Positions 32,790 through 44,819 of a stretch of DNA of 64,000 nt are shown piece after piece. The notes below the pieces were generated by a model, which had not been told where the DNA came from, did no database searches, and worked only from the letters and a program-made list of their open reading frames with translations. Location: the NCBI RefSeq assembly GCF_039555335.1, contig NC_092646.1, forward strand, positions 33,672,880 through 33,736,879, read 5' to 3'. This DNA comes from Amphiura filiformis (taxonomy: Eukaryota > Echinodermata > Ophiuroidea > Amphilepidida > Amphiuridae). The position numbers were made by a program, and so were the translations under genes. How positions within the stretch are numbered: position 1 is the first letter of the stretch; each line of letters opens with the position of its first letter.

Positions 32790-33033
32790 TGTGACACGAT
32801 CAAGGGAAATGAGTCGCATGTCGCTAATATTGATTTTGAGATATTGGCAAAGAAAGTGTAGAAATTCTTTTGTTTTATGTTGTTTTCAGCGATTGATTAA
32901 TTGATGTAACTTCGCAAAGAAAAGTTTTATCAAGACAGGGTTTTCAGTTTCTGAAAGCTCAAAATGTCCTCTTCAGAAACATAAAATTTCGACCAGGGTC
33001 GACATGCGACTCATTCCCCTTGATCATGTCACA
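32790..33033. mobile_element. TA-flanked MITE (244 bp)
   Basis: The termini TGTGACACGATCAAGGGAAA and TTCCCCTTGATCATGTCACA are near-perfect inverted repeats. They continue into GAGTCGCATGTCG/CGACATGCGACTC. TA flanks both sides. Tc1/mariner-type. Confidence 0.8.
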
Positions 33034-33049
33034 TATATAGTAAACACAC

Positions 33050-34480
33050 CAGCACAGGCCTATGTAGCTATAGGAGCATGATCCGTCACACAATTCATAC
33101 AGGGTGAGTCAAAAAAGAGCAATAGAGCAAAGAATCCCATTATTGAAAGTTTCTATAAATACCACCCTCAATAGTCATCTACTCATCTTCTATCAAAAAA
33201 GAAGTGAATCACAACTTAAGTTAATTTCTATGAGTCCTACAAAAAATGTATTGCTGCAATACCCAATTTCATTATTTGTCCATGAGGCAGGGTGTCTATC
33301 CATTATTCGTCCCCCCAAAGGGAGGGAATAATATTACCCCTTTGGAGAAGAATTTTGTGATTTGAAAAAAAAAAGAGAGAGGAAAAAAGAAAGAAGAAAT
33401 CAACAGGATTTAATAATGATTAATGATTAAAATGAAGTTAGTGAAATTTGGGGGAGGGGGGGGGGAGTTTATAAATGGACCATGTAGTATTATATTGTTT
33501 TATTAAATTTTAAAATGTTTTATTGCTATTTTTGGAATGAAATAAGTGGTTACTGGCTGGCAGATTGTTATGTTACTGGCTGGCAGTCACTATTTCATTC
33601 AAAAAATAGCAATAAAACAGTGTCATTTAGGGAAGAATTATAAGGAATACATTGCATTAGCCCGGGGCATGCCATTAGCATGTCAGAGAGACAATATGGC
33701 CGCCATAGAGGTCATTGAACTTTATACAGGGAAAAATTCAAAGTTGTTCAAATTGAGTTATAAACACAGAATTAAAACCAGAGAACCAGGACTCGACCGC
33801 CATCTTGACAGGCATGGAGCAAAAATTGGGGGTATTCGGTTTGTGGCGGTATAGGGAGTCCCGGTTCACCTTCTCTAATTATGTGGTTATAACCCATGTC
33901 AACGTGTTCCCCTGGTCACAAGGATCCACTCCAGAAAAAGTATAGTTTGACCTATCTGTGATGTACGGTTCTCAAGTTATAAGAAAATTATCTACATTCA
34001 TCTACAATCATCTCCGATTGTTGTCAAAATCGTCTCAAATTCTTCCTCTCGTTATAATAATTCATAATAACATAGGCTTCACATAATGTAGGAAGTTTGC
34101 TTCCCAAGGTTACACCCTAAAATCGATGATCTCTATGGCGGCCATATTGGACAAAATACTTTTGGCCCTCCGCCTAGATTTGTTAAGCATATCAAGAGCT
34201 ACATCTGTGCCAATTTTTGGGCTTTTCACAAAAACTATCAATTTTTTGCTATGATTCATCATTCTGCAGCAAAGTTAGAACTATATGCCTATAATACTAA
34301 TACACACAAGCTGGATCCTGCTTTACATATTTCATGCCAAATCCATTTTCTTTCAGTTTGGATACTTAACTATCTAGGGAAGCATTTGAGATTTTAAGGG
34401 AAGACAGAACCACCAATTAGCTAATAAACTTGTCCAAGTTTGTCTTCCTCTATTAAGGGATCTAAAATGAGCGTTTATTG
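33050..34480. other. Unassigned sequence with a widely spaced inverted 25-mer
   Basis: TATGGCCGCCATAGAGGTCA (33694) is inverted as ATGATCTCTATGGCGGCCAT (34126), 430 bp away. TTACTGGCTGGCAG is duplicated at 33550 and 33574. A G-rich run lies at 33450-33468. No gene is seen. Confidence 0.4.
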
Positions 34481-34489
34481 CGTTTCGAT

Positions 34490-35115
34490 AGTATTTTTTG
34501 TGGCACATGAGAGCACCTCAGACCTATCGAATTGTATTCTGAATACGAAGCATGTCTTTCTGATATCAAATAATTTTCATTTTTTGAAAATCACAATCTA
34601 TAGGCCTATAATACAAATTTTATGACAAATTATAAAATTTGATATTTTTCAATTTTTGATATATAACAGTCCTCGGTAAATTATATAAATCTAATGATAT
34701 ATTCTTAAAGTGTATGTAGCAGGGAGGAAAAGCCGACGGTCAATTGAAAATTTTGACCTTTCATATTGAAGATATGGATTTTTTCCCAAAAAGACCTAAT
34801 TTTTTTGGGTGTTTTGGGAAGAAAAATCCATATCTTCAATACGAAAGGTCAACATTTTCAATTGATCGTCGGCTTTTCAACCCACCTACATACACTTTAA
34901 GTATAAATCATCAGATTTATAAAGTTTACTTCAAGTACTGTTAAATATCAAAATATCAATTTTAATGATTTGCCATAAAATGTGTATTAAATTGCGAATT
35001 TCAAAATTCAAAATTATTTGATATCAGAATGACATTCTTCAGATTCAGAATGCAATTCGATATGTCTGATGTGCTCTAATGTTCCAAAATAAATACTGTC
35101 CAAACGTTCATACCC
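34490..35115. mobile_element. Foldback element (~600 bp) with long inverted arms
   Basis: Left-arm words CATGAGAGCACCTCAGAC, GAATTGTATTCTGAATACGA and CTGATATCAAATAATTTT are inverted in the right arm (AATTATTTGATATCAG, TCAGAATGCAATTCGATATG, GTCTGATGTGCTCTAATG). A second inner inverted repeat (GTCAATTGAAAATTTTGACC / GGTCAACATTTTCAATTGA) forms the tip at 34,735-34,885. A fragment of the right end also occurs at 25,345-25,445. Confidence 0.75.
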
Positions 35116-35607
35116 CAGCCCTTAAATTTCTGTAAATCTCAGCTTCAGATCCAAATCCTTGATCCCTTCCCTATAAGCAACAACAAATAATATTTACCGT
35201 TTGGGTGCTCCATTTTATTTCAATGCCAATGAGTTTAAGCAAATGGCAGTTGTTCCAAAACTACCTTACACAGAGTGGGCTGTCGACATTCAAATTTTAG
35301 ATGTCTCTTGGACAAACATTAAAATTGGGTATCGCTATAAATAGTGGCTTATACAAGTGTGTCAGATTCCTTAGGGCTCAAAGCTTATTTGATGCAGCAT
35401 GACACTGCATTGAAAATGTTATTCTGTGCCTTATTCTATTGATATTGTTTCATATGTTACTGTTTTTTTCAAGTTTTTTTTTTCAGTTTTGTAGTGTCTC
35501 TGGACCTAGACCTAAATGCTATGATCATTCATGGTTGACCTAAAAAAAAAATGCATGATGTTTTTGTGTTTTTAAGAAGAAAATTGATATTTTGTATTAA
35601 TGTCATA

Positions 35608-36250
35608 CTCTATTAAGGTTGGTCTGAACCCTGGAATTATGAAAACTTTTGGGCCTCATAACTGTTAAATTTATTATTAGTCTAAAGAATATAAAAGTAT
35701 ACATTTTTATAATGGAAATGACTTGATGAATTCATCTGTGAGGTCCAATTTGGGCCAAAATGCTCATTTTGGAGAAAATCCCCAAAACAGGTTTTTTGGC
35801 CCAAATTTTTTCGTGCAACGTAACAAAAAAATTGATTGGCCAAATTTTTTTTTTATTATTAATTTTTAAAAACTAGATAAAAATATCTAGGGACAGTTTT
35901 TTTATTTTTTTTGAATTTTGACCAACTTTGCGAAATTTGCACCAAAAATGGTCAAAAAATGCAAAAATTTCAAAAAAATCATAAAAAAGCCTGATTGTCG
36001 ACCCAAATTTCAAATATTTTTGGTGAAGTTGGTCAAAATTCAAAAAATGAAAAACGGTCCCTAGATATTGTTATCTAGTTTTTAAAAATTAATTTAAAAA
36101 AAATTTTGGCCAAACAATTTTTTTTCTCGGGACTCACTCACACCCTTAGCTGTCATTGAAATGTACGGGGGTCAATGCACTTTCATACCATGTACATTTC
36201 AATGGAGGGCTTCACAAAATTACAAAAAACGGTGCCACGGTCAAACGAAA
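35608..36250. repeat. Partial TTAA-type element with AT-rich internal palindrome
   Basis: TTAAGGTTGGTCTGAACCC near 35611 begins it. AAAAGTATACATTTTTAT at 35693 is shared with the TTAA element at 1460-2569. GGCCAAATTTTT, CTAGATAAAAATATCTAGGG and TTTTGACCAACTTTG (35840-35935) are inverted at 36005-36115. No right terminus was identified. Confidence 0.5.
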
Positions 36251-36457
36251 AAAAAAAGCTTAACGCCCAAATTTCTTGCGGGGGGTCCAGCAGCTAGCGG
36301 ATAATTTATAGACTGGTTTGTTACACTGCCTATACAAAATAATTATTTACTTGATGTAGACGATATATGATGGGCTTTGATTTTGATTGGAATATTTATG
36401 AAAGTCTGATTGGTTATCACTATCTAGGAGTGTATGAATGTTTTTTTTTCATTGCAG

Positions 36458-39400
36458 ATTTCCTAAAGATAATAAGGATTTATTGTCTAAGTGGGTCCAA
36501 GCCCTTAAGCTGTCTGAAAACTTCCAGCCGACCTACCATATTGTGTGTGCAGCGAGCATTTCACATCTGATGATTACTACCGCAATTCAGCAGGCAAATG
36601 TCCACGCCTTAAAGGCAATGCTGTACCACTTGTAGTGCAAAGTCCAAAGACTCCACTGCAAAACATAACAAACAGGTCTTTCCCTATAACTTCAAAGCGA
36701 CAGCACTCATCATCTGAGACATCTCCAAATACCCCTACTGCTCGCAGATTCAAGAGGAAGCCAAGATCCAAGAAATGCAAATCCAGCATGAGTCCAAGAA
36801 TTCATCATACCTATGTCAAGAAATCATCATCTCCACGATCACGGGAGCGGTTTTTGAGGAAGAAAATAAAAGTCTTACAACAGAAAATAAGACGTCAAAA
36901 AGAGAAAATTGCAACTTTGACACAGGCTCTGGAAAAGTTGGAGGAACAGAAGTTGATATCAAATGACACACATCAATTCTTAAAAGAAACATTTTCTGGG
37001 TTAAGTCTGGAATTGCTTGAAAATGAGCTGAAAAATGCCCAACTTCCAGCACATGCACGGCGATATAGTAATGATGTTAAGCAGTTTGCGCTGACACTGA
37101 ACTACTACAGCCAGAAGGCATATAACTATCTGCGAACAATATTCAGACTCCCACATCCATCCACAATACGAGTGGACATCTTCTGTTGATTGCAATCCAG
37201 GGTTCCTCTCGGAAGTTATAACCTTCCTTGCAAACAAGGCAGACAGAGACACTTATTTTGGAGACTGTTGCCTAATATTTGACAGTATGGCCCTTCGGAA
37301 AGACACACCATACAATAGCGCCAAGAAATGCTACGAAGGTCATGTAGATCTTGGTGGAGGTTTATCTACTGAACAGTCAGAAACTCTTGCCTCAGAAGCA
37401 CTTTCGTATTTTTGGTTGGCGGGTTGGGTGGAGCATGGAAGTATCCAGTTGGCTATGTTTTTGTAGACAAAATATCAGCAGAAATACAGGCAGCATTAGT
37501 TCGCCAGTGTCTTTGCCTTCTTGGTGAGGCAGGAATGAGGGTGCACGCAGTAATCTGCGATGGGGCTTATGCCAATCAAGATACAGCCCGGAGGCTGGGT
37601 GTCAACCTCAATGTTGATAACTTAACTGGTGAATTCCGACATCCCATCGAGACGATCAAGGAGCCTATTTATTTTATGCTTGACACCTGCCACATGCTGA
37701 AATTGGCCCGGAACATGTTGGGGACCCTTAAAGCACTCAAATATACGGAAGATGGCCAAGATTTCTTAATTGAATGGAAGTACATCGTACGCCTCTTAGA
37801 TCTTCAAGAGAAGGATACACTGCATGCATCCAACAAATTGTCAGCTAAACATGTCAGACACTGGCATAAGCATAAAATGAATGTAAAGCTTGCAGCGCAA
37901 ACTTTCAGCTCAAGTGTTGCAGATGCAATTGATTTTTTATGTGAAGACCTCAACTTGCCAGAATTTCAAGGCAGCCAAGCTACTGTAACATATATTAGAG
38001 TAATTGACAAGTTGTTTGATTACCTAAATAGCCGTCATCATGCGCCAAAGGTTTCAAACACCCATTCAACAAGAGCAATTTTGCCGAAAGAAAGACCTGG
38101 ATGATGTCGCTTATTCCTTACCTGAGGAAAATAACTGACCTGAATGGTACACCAGTAGTATTTGGTCCTAGGAAAACAGCACTTCTGGGCTTCATGATCA
38201 ACATCAAGTCAACACTATCTGTTGTATCAAGGTTACTCTGGAGAGAAGCGTCACCATTCAAGTATGTTCTTACGTATAAATTCAGTCAAGACCGCATTGA
38301 ACTATTTTTTAGTACAATTCGTAACCGGGGAGGCAACAACAACAACCCCAATACATTGGACTTTACCATACGAATACGCAAAGTCCTACTTAAAAATTCA
38401 ATTCAACCCTCAACCCGTGGCAATTGCTTAGCACTTGATGAGATTACATGTAACTCCATCTTTAGCTTCAGTGGAAGCAAGCGTAGAGCAAGCTTGTTCC
38501 AGAGAAGCTGGATGTCCAAATGGATGATCTGACGATGCACTGTCTCCATTCATTGGATTCAACCTACTCATCAGTTGCTGACCTTTTCAGAGAGAATTGT
38601 TTGTACTACATATCAGGATTTGTCTCCAAGAGAATTTCAACATTAATTGACTGCAGTACGTGTGGTGTAGCATTGTTTCACACCAGCAGCCTACACAATG
38701 ACCACACATACTGTGTGGGCCCCCGACTTCCACCAGCTGCCAAACTGTGCGCTAGGAAGAACAGAGGTGGATTGGCTTTTCCTTCACTTGGGGTCTTCAC
38801 GATTGTCAAAGCAGCAGACAAAGCCTTTAGGTAAGAAAACCTACTTGTAAATATCTGTTGCATTATCACAACATGTACAGGGTTTGATTTACTTGGGAGT
38901 AACGCCATGTTGGATTTTGAAGTGGCAGACTCAAATCAGTATGTTTACGCGGTTGCATCGCCAGAGAGAAGAAAAAAAGCCCTTCTACATTGTACATGTG
39001 TGTATGCAGCCTGCAACAGTGTTCCAAGTCAGTTTTATAATATATGTGTAACTTTGTCTTCAATGTTATCACTTTAATACATCTTAACATTTTGAACATT
39101 TCATTTTCATTAATTTTTTTTTATTGGCCGACTGATGAGTTGAATGTCTAGCTGATGACTTGTTTGGCTGACTGATGAGTTGGGAGACTGGCAGCTGGTA
39201 ATTTGCCAGAAGTTTATACTGATTTAGAACACTGTCCCCTGGAATTAGGTTATTAGCGCATAATATTTGTATCTGCCACTATGAAATTCAACAAGGCGTT
39301 ACTCTAACTGGAGACGAGACACAATATAGCATAAATTTTTTGTGAAAACATTATCTAGGTAAAGGTAGCATGGTTGAAAAATAGCCATAATCCCAAAACA

Positions 39401-40737
39401 GCAAAATTGGAACACATGATAAACATAAAATTTCGTGGAGTGTATTGCCTAAATTGTTTAGGCGATATTTTTATGATATTACTCAATTGTTTTTAAACAT
39501 TGTGTCTCAGGTTATCCAAAAATGGGGAGCATTTTGTTCTGCTACATCAGGTAAATCAAATGCTATGCACGTACTGTAAATCCCCCAAATCTAGTTGTCC
39601 GAACCAGTAAAATTAATGCATTTTTACTAGTTTTGTAAGAACTTGTATGCATGTAATTCCTGCAATCAGCCGACAAAACCCTTCACTTTGTAGTACATAA
39701 AAATACATTTAACCGAGAATTCATATATTAAACAATTGCCATCTCAACCTTACATATTGTAGAACAAGTGGTCTGTACAAATGTGTGGTAATTAAGGAGC
39801 TGTGCAATAATTATGAATCCCCTCGGAAATATGATTGGCTTCCTTTTGCAATCCAAATTTACAAACCTTATATATTGTGATTGCAGCGAGTAAGAAAATT
39901 TGCATATTGCAGGACTCATAATTATTGCACAGTCCCTATATAACATTTCATGAAATATATTAAATTCCTATTTTTTTCTTTTGAATAGAAGTTCTGATAT
40001 GTTTCTCAGGTTCATTTGATCTGAAATGTTCAGATACCGGTACCGTACTCAAAAATGTCACGAAATCGGCAAATGAAAGCAATGTATTTTGTTTTTTTAA
40101 AAGCAAATAGGTTCAGCAGAAGTGTTTTTAATACTGTTTTATGAAGACACAAACATCTCTGGAATCGTGAACTCATGCTGGACTTACACGTCTTATATCC
40201 TTGCTTCATTTCGATCATCATGATTCAGGACGATGGATTCTTTCCTTGTATTCCAAGTTACATGGATTGTTTCACAAGATGAATACTCTATCAAAAACAA
40301 AAGGAAAAAATGATGAGATTAATAGTAAATAATTTTAAAGATTTTGGTATCATATACACTGAAATTGCTATGCTGTTCTATTTGTAATTCCATCATTTAT
40401 TTATGTATATTTTTAGGATGATTGTGTCTGGAACTGGTGAGCAATTGAAAGTTTCCTCCCATCCCCATGTGAAACTAATTCTGCAGAGTATGGTGCAGCA
40501 AGCCTTGGCCTCGAAGCACATGGAATTGTTTCCTGAACTAGAAGGTCACTACTTTGACCATGAACTGGGGTTTGAACTAGATCATATTTCCCAACTTATT
40601 AGGAAAGTGGTTTCCTCATTTTTCGAAATTCGGCTCAAGGCGTATGGACACATTTTTACTCAACGAGTAGTGCACAAAGTCAAACCTTCAAGACGACACA
40701 CGAGCTTAACAAGCTCGTGTTGTTCTTACATCAGTGA
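36458..40737 (+). pseudogene. THAP9 / P-element-like transposase, two visible exons, multiply frameshifted
   Basis: An acceptor at 36457 opens an exon to 38830; an intron (GT..AG) runs to 40416; the last exon continues to about 40737. The order of parts is: the second half of a THAP zinc finger (FPKDNKDLLSKWVQAL, CSEHF, AVP), a basic stretch and coiled coil (~36840-36960), then P-element transposase segments with IFDSMAL (first Asp), VICDGA (second Asp), HMLKLARN, and SQDRIELFFSTIRN (Glu). The C-terminal IRLKAYGHIFTQR and LNKLVLF motifs follow. The first THAP exon with the Cys pair was not found. Frame breaks lie near 36545 (extra TG), 37172, 37402, 38049, 38490 and 40700, mostly in short repeats. 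The triad survives but no continuous product is possible. The 1.6-kb intron hosts a miniature element. Confidence 0.85.
39795..39940. mobile_element. MITE with CTGTGCAATAATTATGA termini
   Basis: GCTGTGCAATAATTATGA at the left and TCATAATTATTGCACAGTCC at the right are inverted repeats about 145 bp apart, inside the transposase pseudogene intron. The related longer copies begin at 50966 and 56567. Confidence 0.75.
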
Positions 40738-41029
40738 TAATACAGGTAGGTGCTAGAGTACAATTACGAGATAAAGCAAATAAATAAAATAAATGGAGAT
40801 TGCAGCATTTATGCAGGCTCCCTCCTCCACTGACTCAAGCTGTTACTTTACAGTGTTTTATATTATAATTGGTGGTGCACAGCCTCGAGCCATTATTTAT
40901 TGGTGCCACTAAAGCCTAGATGATTGGCTTTGAATTTGATTGGAATACTTTGGATTTGACAACCCTGGATAACCCAAGAAAGCCGATTATGAAGTTTGTT
41001 TCCACTGATGACGGTGGTTAATTTTGTTT

Positions 41030-44000
41030 TCAACGATAGTCGATACTCATATATTAATACACACACATAAAAACATAATCATAAATATATTGCAATCGTA
41101 ATGGACTAATTAATGTTTACTACTTCTATTCAACAGCCAACCACCCCATCAGCCAGCCGTACAAGTCATCAGTCAGCCGTACAAGTCATCAGCCAGCCAT
41201 ACAAGTCATCAGCCAGTCATCAAGCCACCATATAGCCAATCAACTCATCAGCCAGCCATTCAAGTCATCAGCCAGCTGCCAATCAGCCAACAGTTTGCAA
41301 CAGCCATACACTCCCCCATGCAACAATTTCCTCTGGAAAAGGTGTGTATAATTTTGTTTTCAACGATCCTCAAATATTAAAACGCATAATCACAAATATA
41401 TTGCAATCGTAATCAGGGACTGCCTTTTGAGGAGAGCGAGAGCAATCGCTCTCTACTGCTCTACTTAAATCTGATATAGGAGAGTAATTTTTAGCTCTCC
41501 TTAGTTGACCATTCTCTCCTTACATTCTATTGTAAATGGTCTAAACAGCTCTCCTTGAAGGCTCCAGAAGAGCTAATTAATGCTCTCCTGCAAATTCCAA
41601 AAGACAATCCCTGTCGTAATGGGTTAATTAATGTTTTCTACTTCTATTCAACAGCCAACTACCCCATCAGCCAACCATACAAGTCATCAGTCAGCCAGAC
41701 AAGTCATCAGCCAGCCATACAAGTCATCAGTCAGCCAGACAAGTCATCAGCCAGCCATACAAGTCATCAGTCAGCCATACAAGTCATCAGCCAGCCATAC
41801 AAGTCATCAGCCAGTCAACAAGCCACCAGCCAGTCAACAAGCCACCAGTCAACCAATCAACTCATCAGCCAACCATTCATCAGCCAGCCATTCAAGTCAT
41901 CAGCCAGCTGCCAATCAGCCAACAGTTTGCAACAGCCATACACTCCCCCATGCAACAATTTCCTCTGGAAAAGGTATGTATAATTTTGTTTTCAACGATC
42001 CTCAAATATTAAAACGCACACATAAAAAACATAATCACAAATATATTGCAATCGTAATGGGTTAATTAATGTTTTCTACTTCTATTCAACAGCCAACTAC
42101 CCCATCAGCCAACCATACAAGTCATCAGTCAGCCAGACAAGTCATCAGCCAGACAAGTCATCAGCCAGCCATACAAGTCATCAGCCAGCCATACAAGTCA
42201 TCAGCCAGCCATACAAGTCATCAGTCAGCCAGACAAGTCATCAGCCAGCCATACAAGTCATCAGTCAGCCATACAAGTCATCAGTCAGCCATACAAGTCA
42301 TCAGCCAGTCAACAAGCCACCAGCCAGTCAACAAGCCACCAGTCAACCAATCAACTCATCAGCCAACCATTCATCAGCCAGCCATTCAAGTCATCAGTCA
42401 GCCAGACAAGTCATCAGCCAGACAAGTCATCAGCCAGCCATACAAGTCATCAGCCAGCCATACAAGTCATCAGTCAGCCAGACAAGTCATCAGCCAGCCA
42501 TACAAGTCATCAGTCAGCCATACAAGTCATCAGTCAGCCATACAAGTCATCAGCCAGTCAACAAGCCACCAGCCAGTCAACAAGCCACCAGTCAACCAAT
42601 CAACTCATCAGCCAACCATTCATCAGCCAGCCATTCAAGTCATCAGCCAGCTGCCAATCAGCCAACAGTTTGCAACAGCCATACACTCCCCCATGCAACA
42701 GTTTCCTCTGGAAAAGGTATGTATAATTTTGTTTCAATGATCCTCAAATATTAAAATGCACACATAAAAAATATAATCAGGCCCAAGTACAGGTGATTAA
42801 AAATGGAAAAAAAAATCACAAATTTATATATTACAATCGTAATAGGCTAAATAATGTTTTCTTCTTCTATTCAACAGCCACCCCATCAGCCAACCACGTC
42901 CCCATCAGCCAGCCATACAAGTCATCAGCCAGCCAACTAAGTCATCAACCAATCAACTCTTTAGCCAACCATGCAAGTCATCAGCCAAAAAGTCAAGTCA
43001 TCAGCCAGCCATATAAATCATCAGTCAGCCATACACGTCATCAGCCAGCCATACAAGTCATCAACCAGCCATACAAGTCATCAGTCAGTCAAGTTGAGTC
43101 AACTCATCAGCCACCAAACCAAGCAACAGTCCTATACTCCCCCATGCAACAATTTTCCCTGAAAAAGGTGTGTATAATCCTCAAGTATTTTAAATACACA
43201 CACATAAAAAACATAATCACAAATATATTGCAATTGCAATGGGCTAATTAATGTTTTCTATTTCTATTCAGCAGCCAACCACTCCATCAGCCATACATAC
43301 AAGTCACCAGCTAGCCAACTAAGTCATCCACCAACCAATCAACTCATTAGCCAACCATGCAAGTCATCAGCCAATCAGTCAAGTCATCATCCAGCATTCC
43401 AGCTGCCAATCAGCCAGCCATACAAGTCATCAGCCAGCCAACAAGCCATCAGTCAGCCATACAAGTCATCAGCCAACCAACCAATTCATCAGTCAGCCAG
43501 TCAAGTTGAGTCAACTCATCAGCCATCCATACAAGTCACCAGCTAGCCAACTAAGTCATCCACCAACCAATCAACTCATTAGCCAACCATGCAAGTCATA
43601 AGCCAACCAGTCAAGTCATCATCCAGCTGCCAATCAGCCAGTCATATAAGTCATCAGCCAGCCAACGAGCCATCAGCCAGACAACAAGCCATCAGCCAAC
43701 CAAGCAATTCATCAGCCTACCAACCAATTCATCAGTCAGCCAGTCAAGTCGAGTCAACTCATCAGCCACCAAACCAAGCAACAGTCCTATACTCCCCCAT
43801 GCAACAATTTCCCCTGAAAAAGGTGTGTATAATCCTCAAGTATTTTTAAGACACACACATAAAAAAACACAATCACAAATATATTGCAATTGTAATGGGC
43901 TAATTAATGTTTTCTATTTCTATTCAGCAGCCAACCACTCCATCAGTCAGCCATACAAGTCATCAGCTAGCCAACTAAGTCATCCACCAACCAATCAACT

Positions 44001-44810
44001 CATTAGCCAACCATGCAAGTCATCAGCCAAGTCATCATCCAGCTGCCAATCAGCCAGTCATATAAGTCATCAGCCAGCCAACGAGCCATCAGCCAGACAA
44101 CAAGCCATCAGCCAACCAAGCAATTCATCAGCCTACCAACCAATTCATCAGTCAGCCAGTCAAGTCGAGTCAACTCATCAGCCACCAAACCAAGCAACAG
44201 TCCTATACTCCCCATGCAACAATTTCCCTGAAAAAGTGTGTATAATCCTCAAGTATTTTTAAGACACACACATAAAAAACACAATCACAAATATATTGCA
44301 ATTGTAATGGGCTAATTAATGTTTTCTATTTCTATTCAGCAGCCAACCACTCCATCAGTCAGCCATACAAGTCATCAGCTAGCCAACTAAGTCATCCACC
44401 AACCAATCAACTCATTAGCCAACCATGCAAGTCATCAGCCAAGTCATCATCCAGCTGCCAATCAGCCAGCTATACAAGTCATCAGCCAGCCATCAAAGCC
44501 AAGCAATGTCAGTTTGCCACAGCTGCCCTACACTCCCCCATGCAACAATATCCCCTGGAAAAGGTGTGTATAATTTTGTTTTCAATGATTCTCAAATATT
44601 AAAACGCACACATAAAAAACATTATCAGAAATATATATTGCAATCGTAATCGGCTAATTAATGTTTCCTACTTTTCTTTAGCAGCCAACTGCCCCATCAG
44701 CCATCCATACAAGTCATCAGCCACCAGTCAATCAGTCAGCCATACAAGTCATCAGCCAGCCAATAAGCCACCAGCCAGTCAGTCATATCATAACTGAGTT
44801 GGTCAGTTGT
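41030..44810 (+). repeat. Array of eight minisatellite islands with splice-like borders
   Basis: Each island follows TTCTATTCAACAG or TTCTATTCAGCAG and starts CCAACYACYCCATCAGCC. It consists of a 20-bp unit (AGTCATCAGCCAGCCATACA with variants), passes through CTCCCCCATGCAACAATTTC and ends in AAAAG followed by GTRTGTATAA. Islands: 41137-41341, 41655-41973, 42093-42716, 42878-43167, 43275-43822, 43931-44235, 44343-44563 and 44685-~44795. Spacers of ~110-120 bp (longer where interrupted) share CACATAAAAAACATAATCAC and ATATATTGCAATCGTAATGG. The unit has no stop in any frame, so long Ser/Gln/His/Pro-rich frames (142-223 residues) are expected without selection. Islands 4-7 contain stop-bearing variants, and island lengths differ modulo three. 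It may be tandemly repeated exons of an unseen gene or a higher-order satellite. Confidence 0.85.
41414..41613. mobile_element. 200-bp miniature element with 7-bp target duplication
   Basis: The ends CAGGGACTGCCTTTTG and CAAAAGACAATCCCTG are inverted with two mismatches. TCGTAAT is repeated at 41407-41413 and 41614-41620. The other spacers of the host array show the uninterrupted site (GCAATCGTAATGG), so this is a clear insertion. The interior is rich in GAGAGC and GCTCTC palindromes. Related to 25508-25696. Confidence 0.9.
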
Positions 44811-44819
44811 AGTCATACC

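Noticed and set aside
36367-40955. Direct repeat GGGCTTTGATTTTGATTGG / TTGGCTTTGAATTTGATTGG flanking the P-element-like pseudogene
   Set aside because: Same orientation and about 35 bp only; not an inverted terminus and too short to claim as element ends.
41555-44262. Open frames of 142-223 residues rich in Ser/Gln/His/Pro
   Set aside because: The 20-bp unit contains no stop in any of the three frames, so long frames are automatic. Overlapping frames give equally long products and later islands contain stops. Reported as a repeat array, with possible exons only as a finding.
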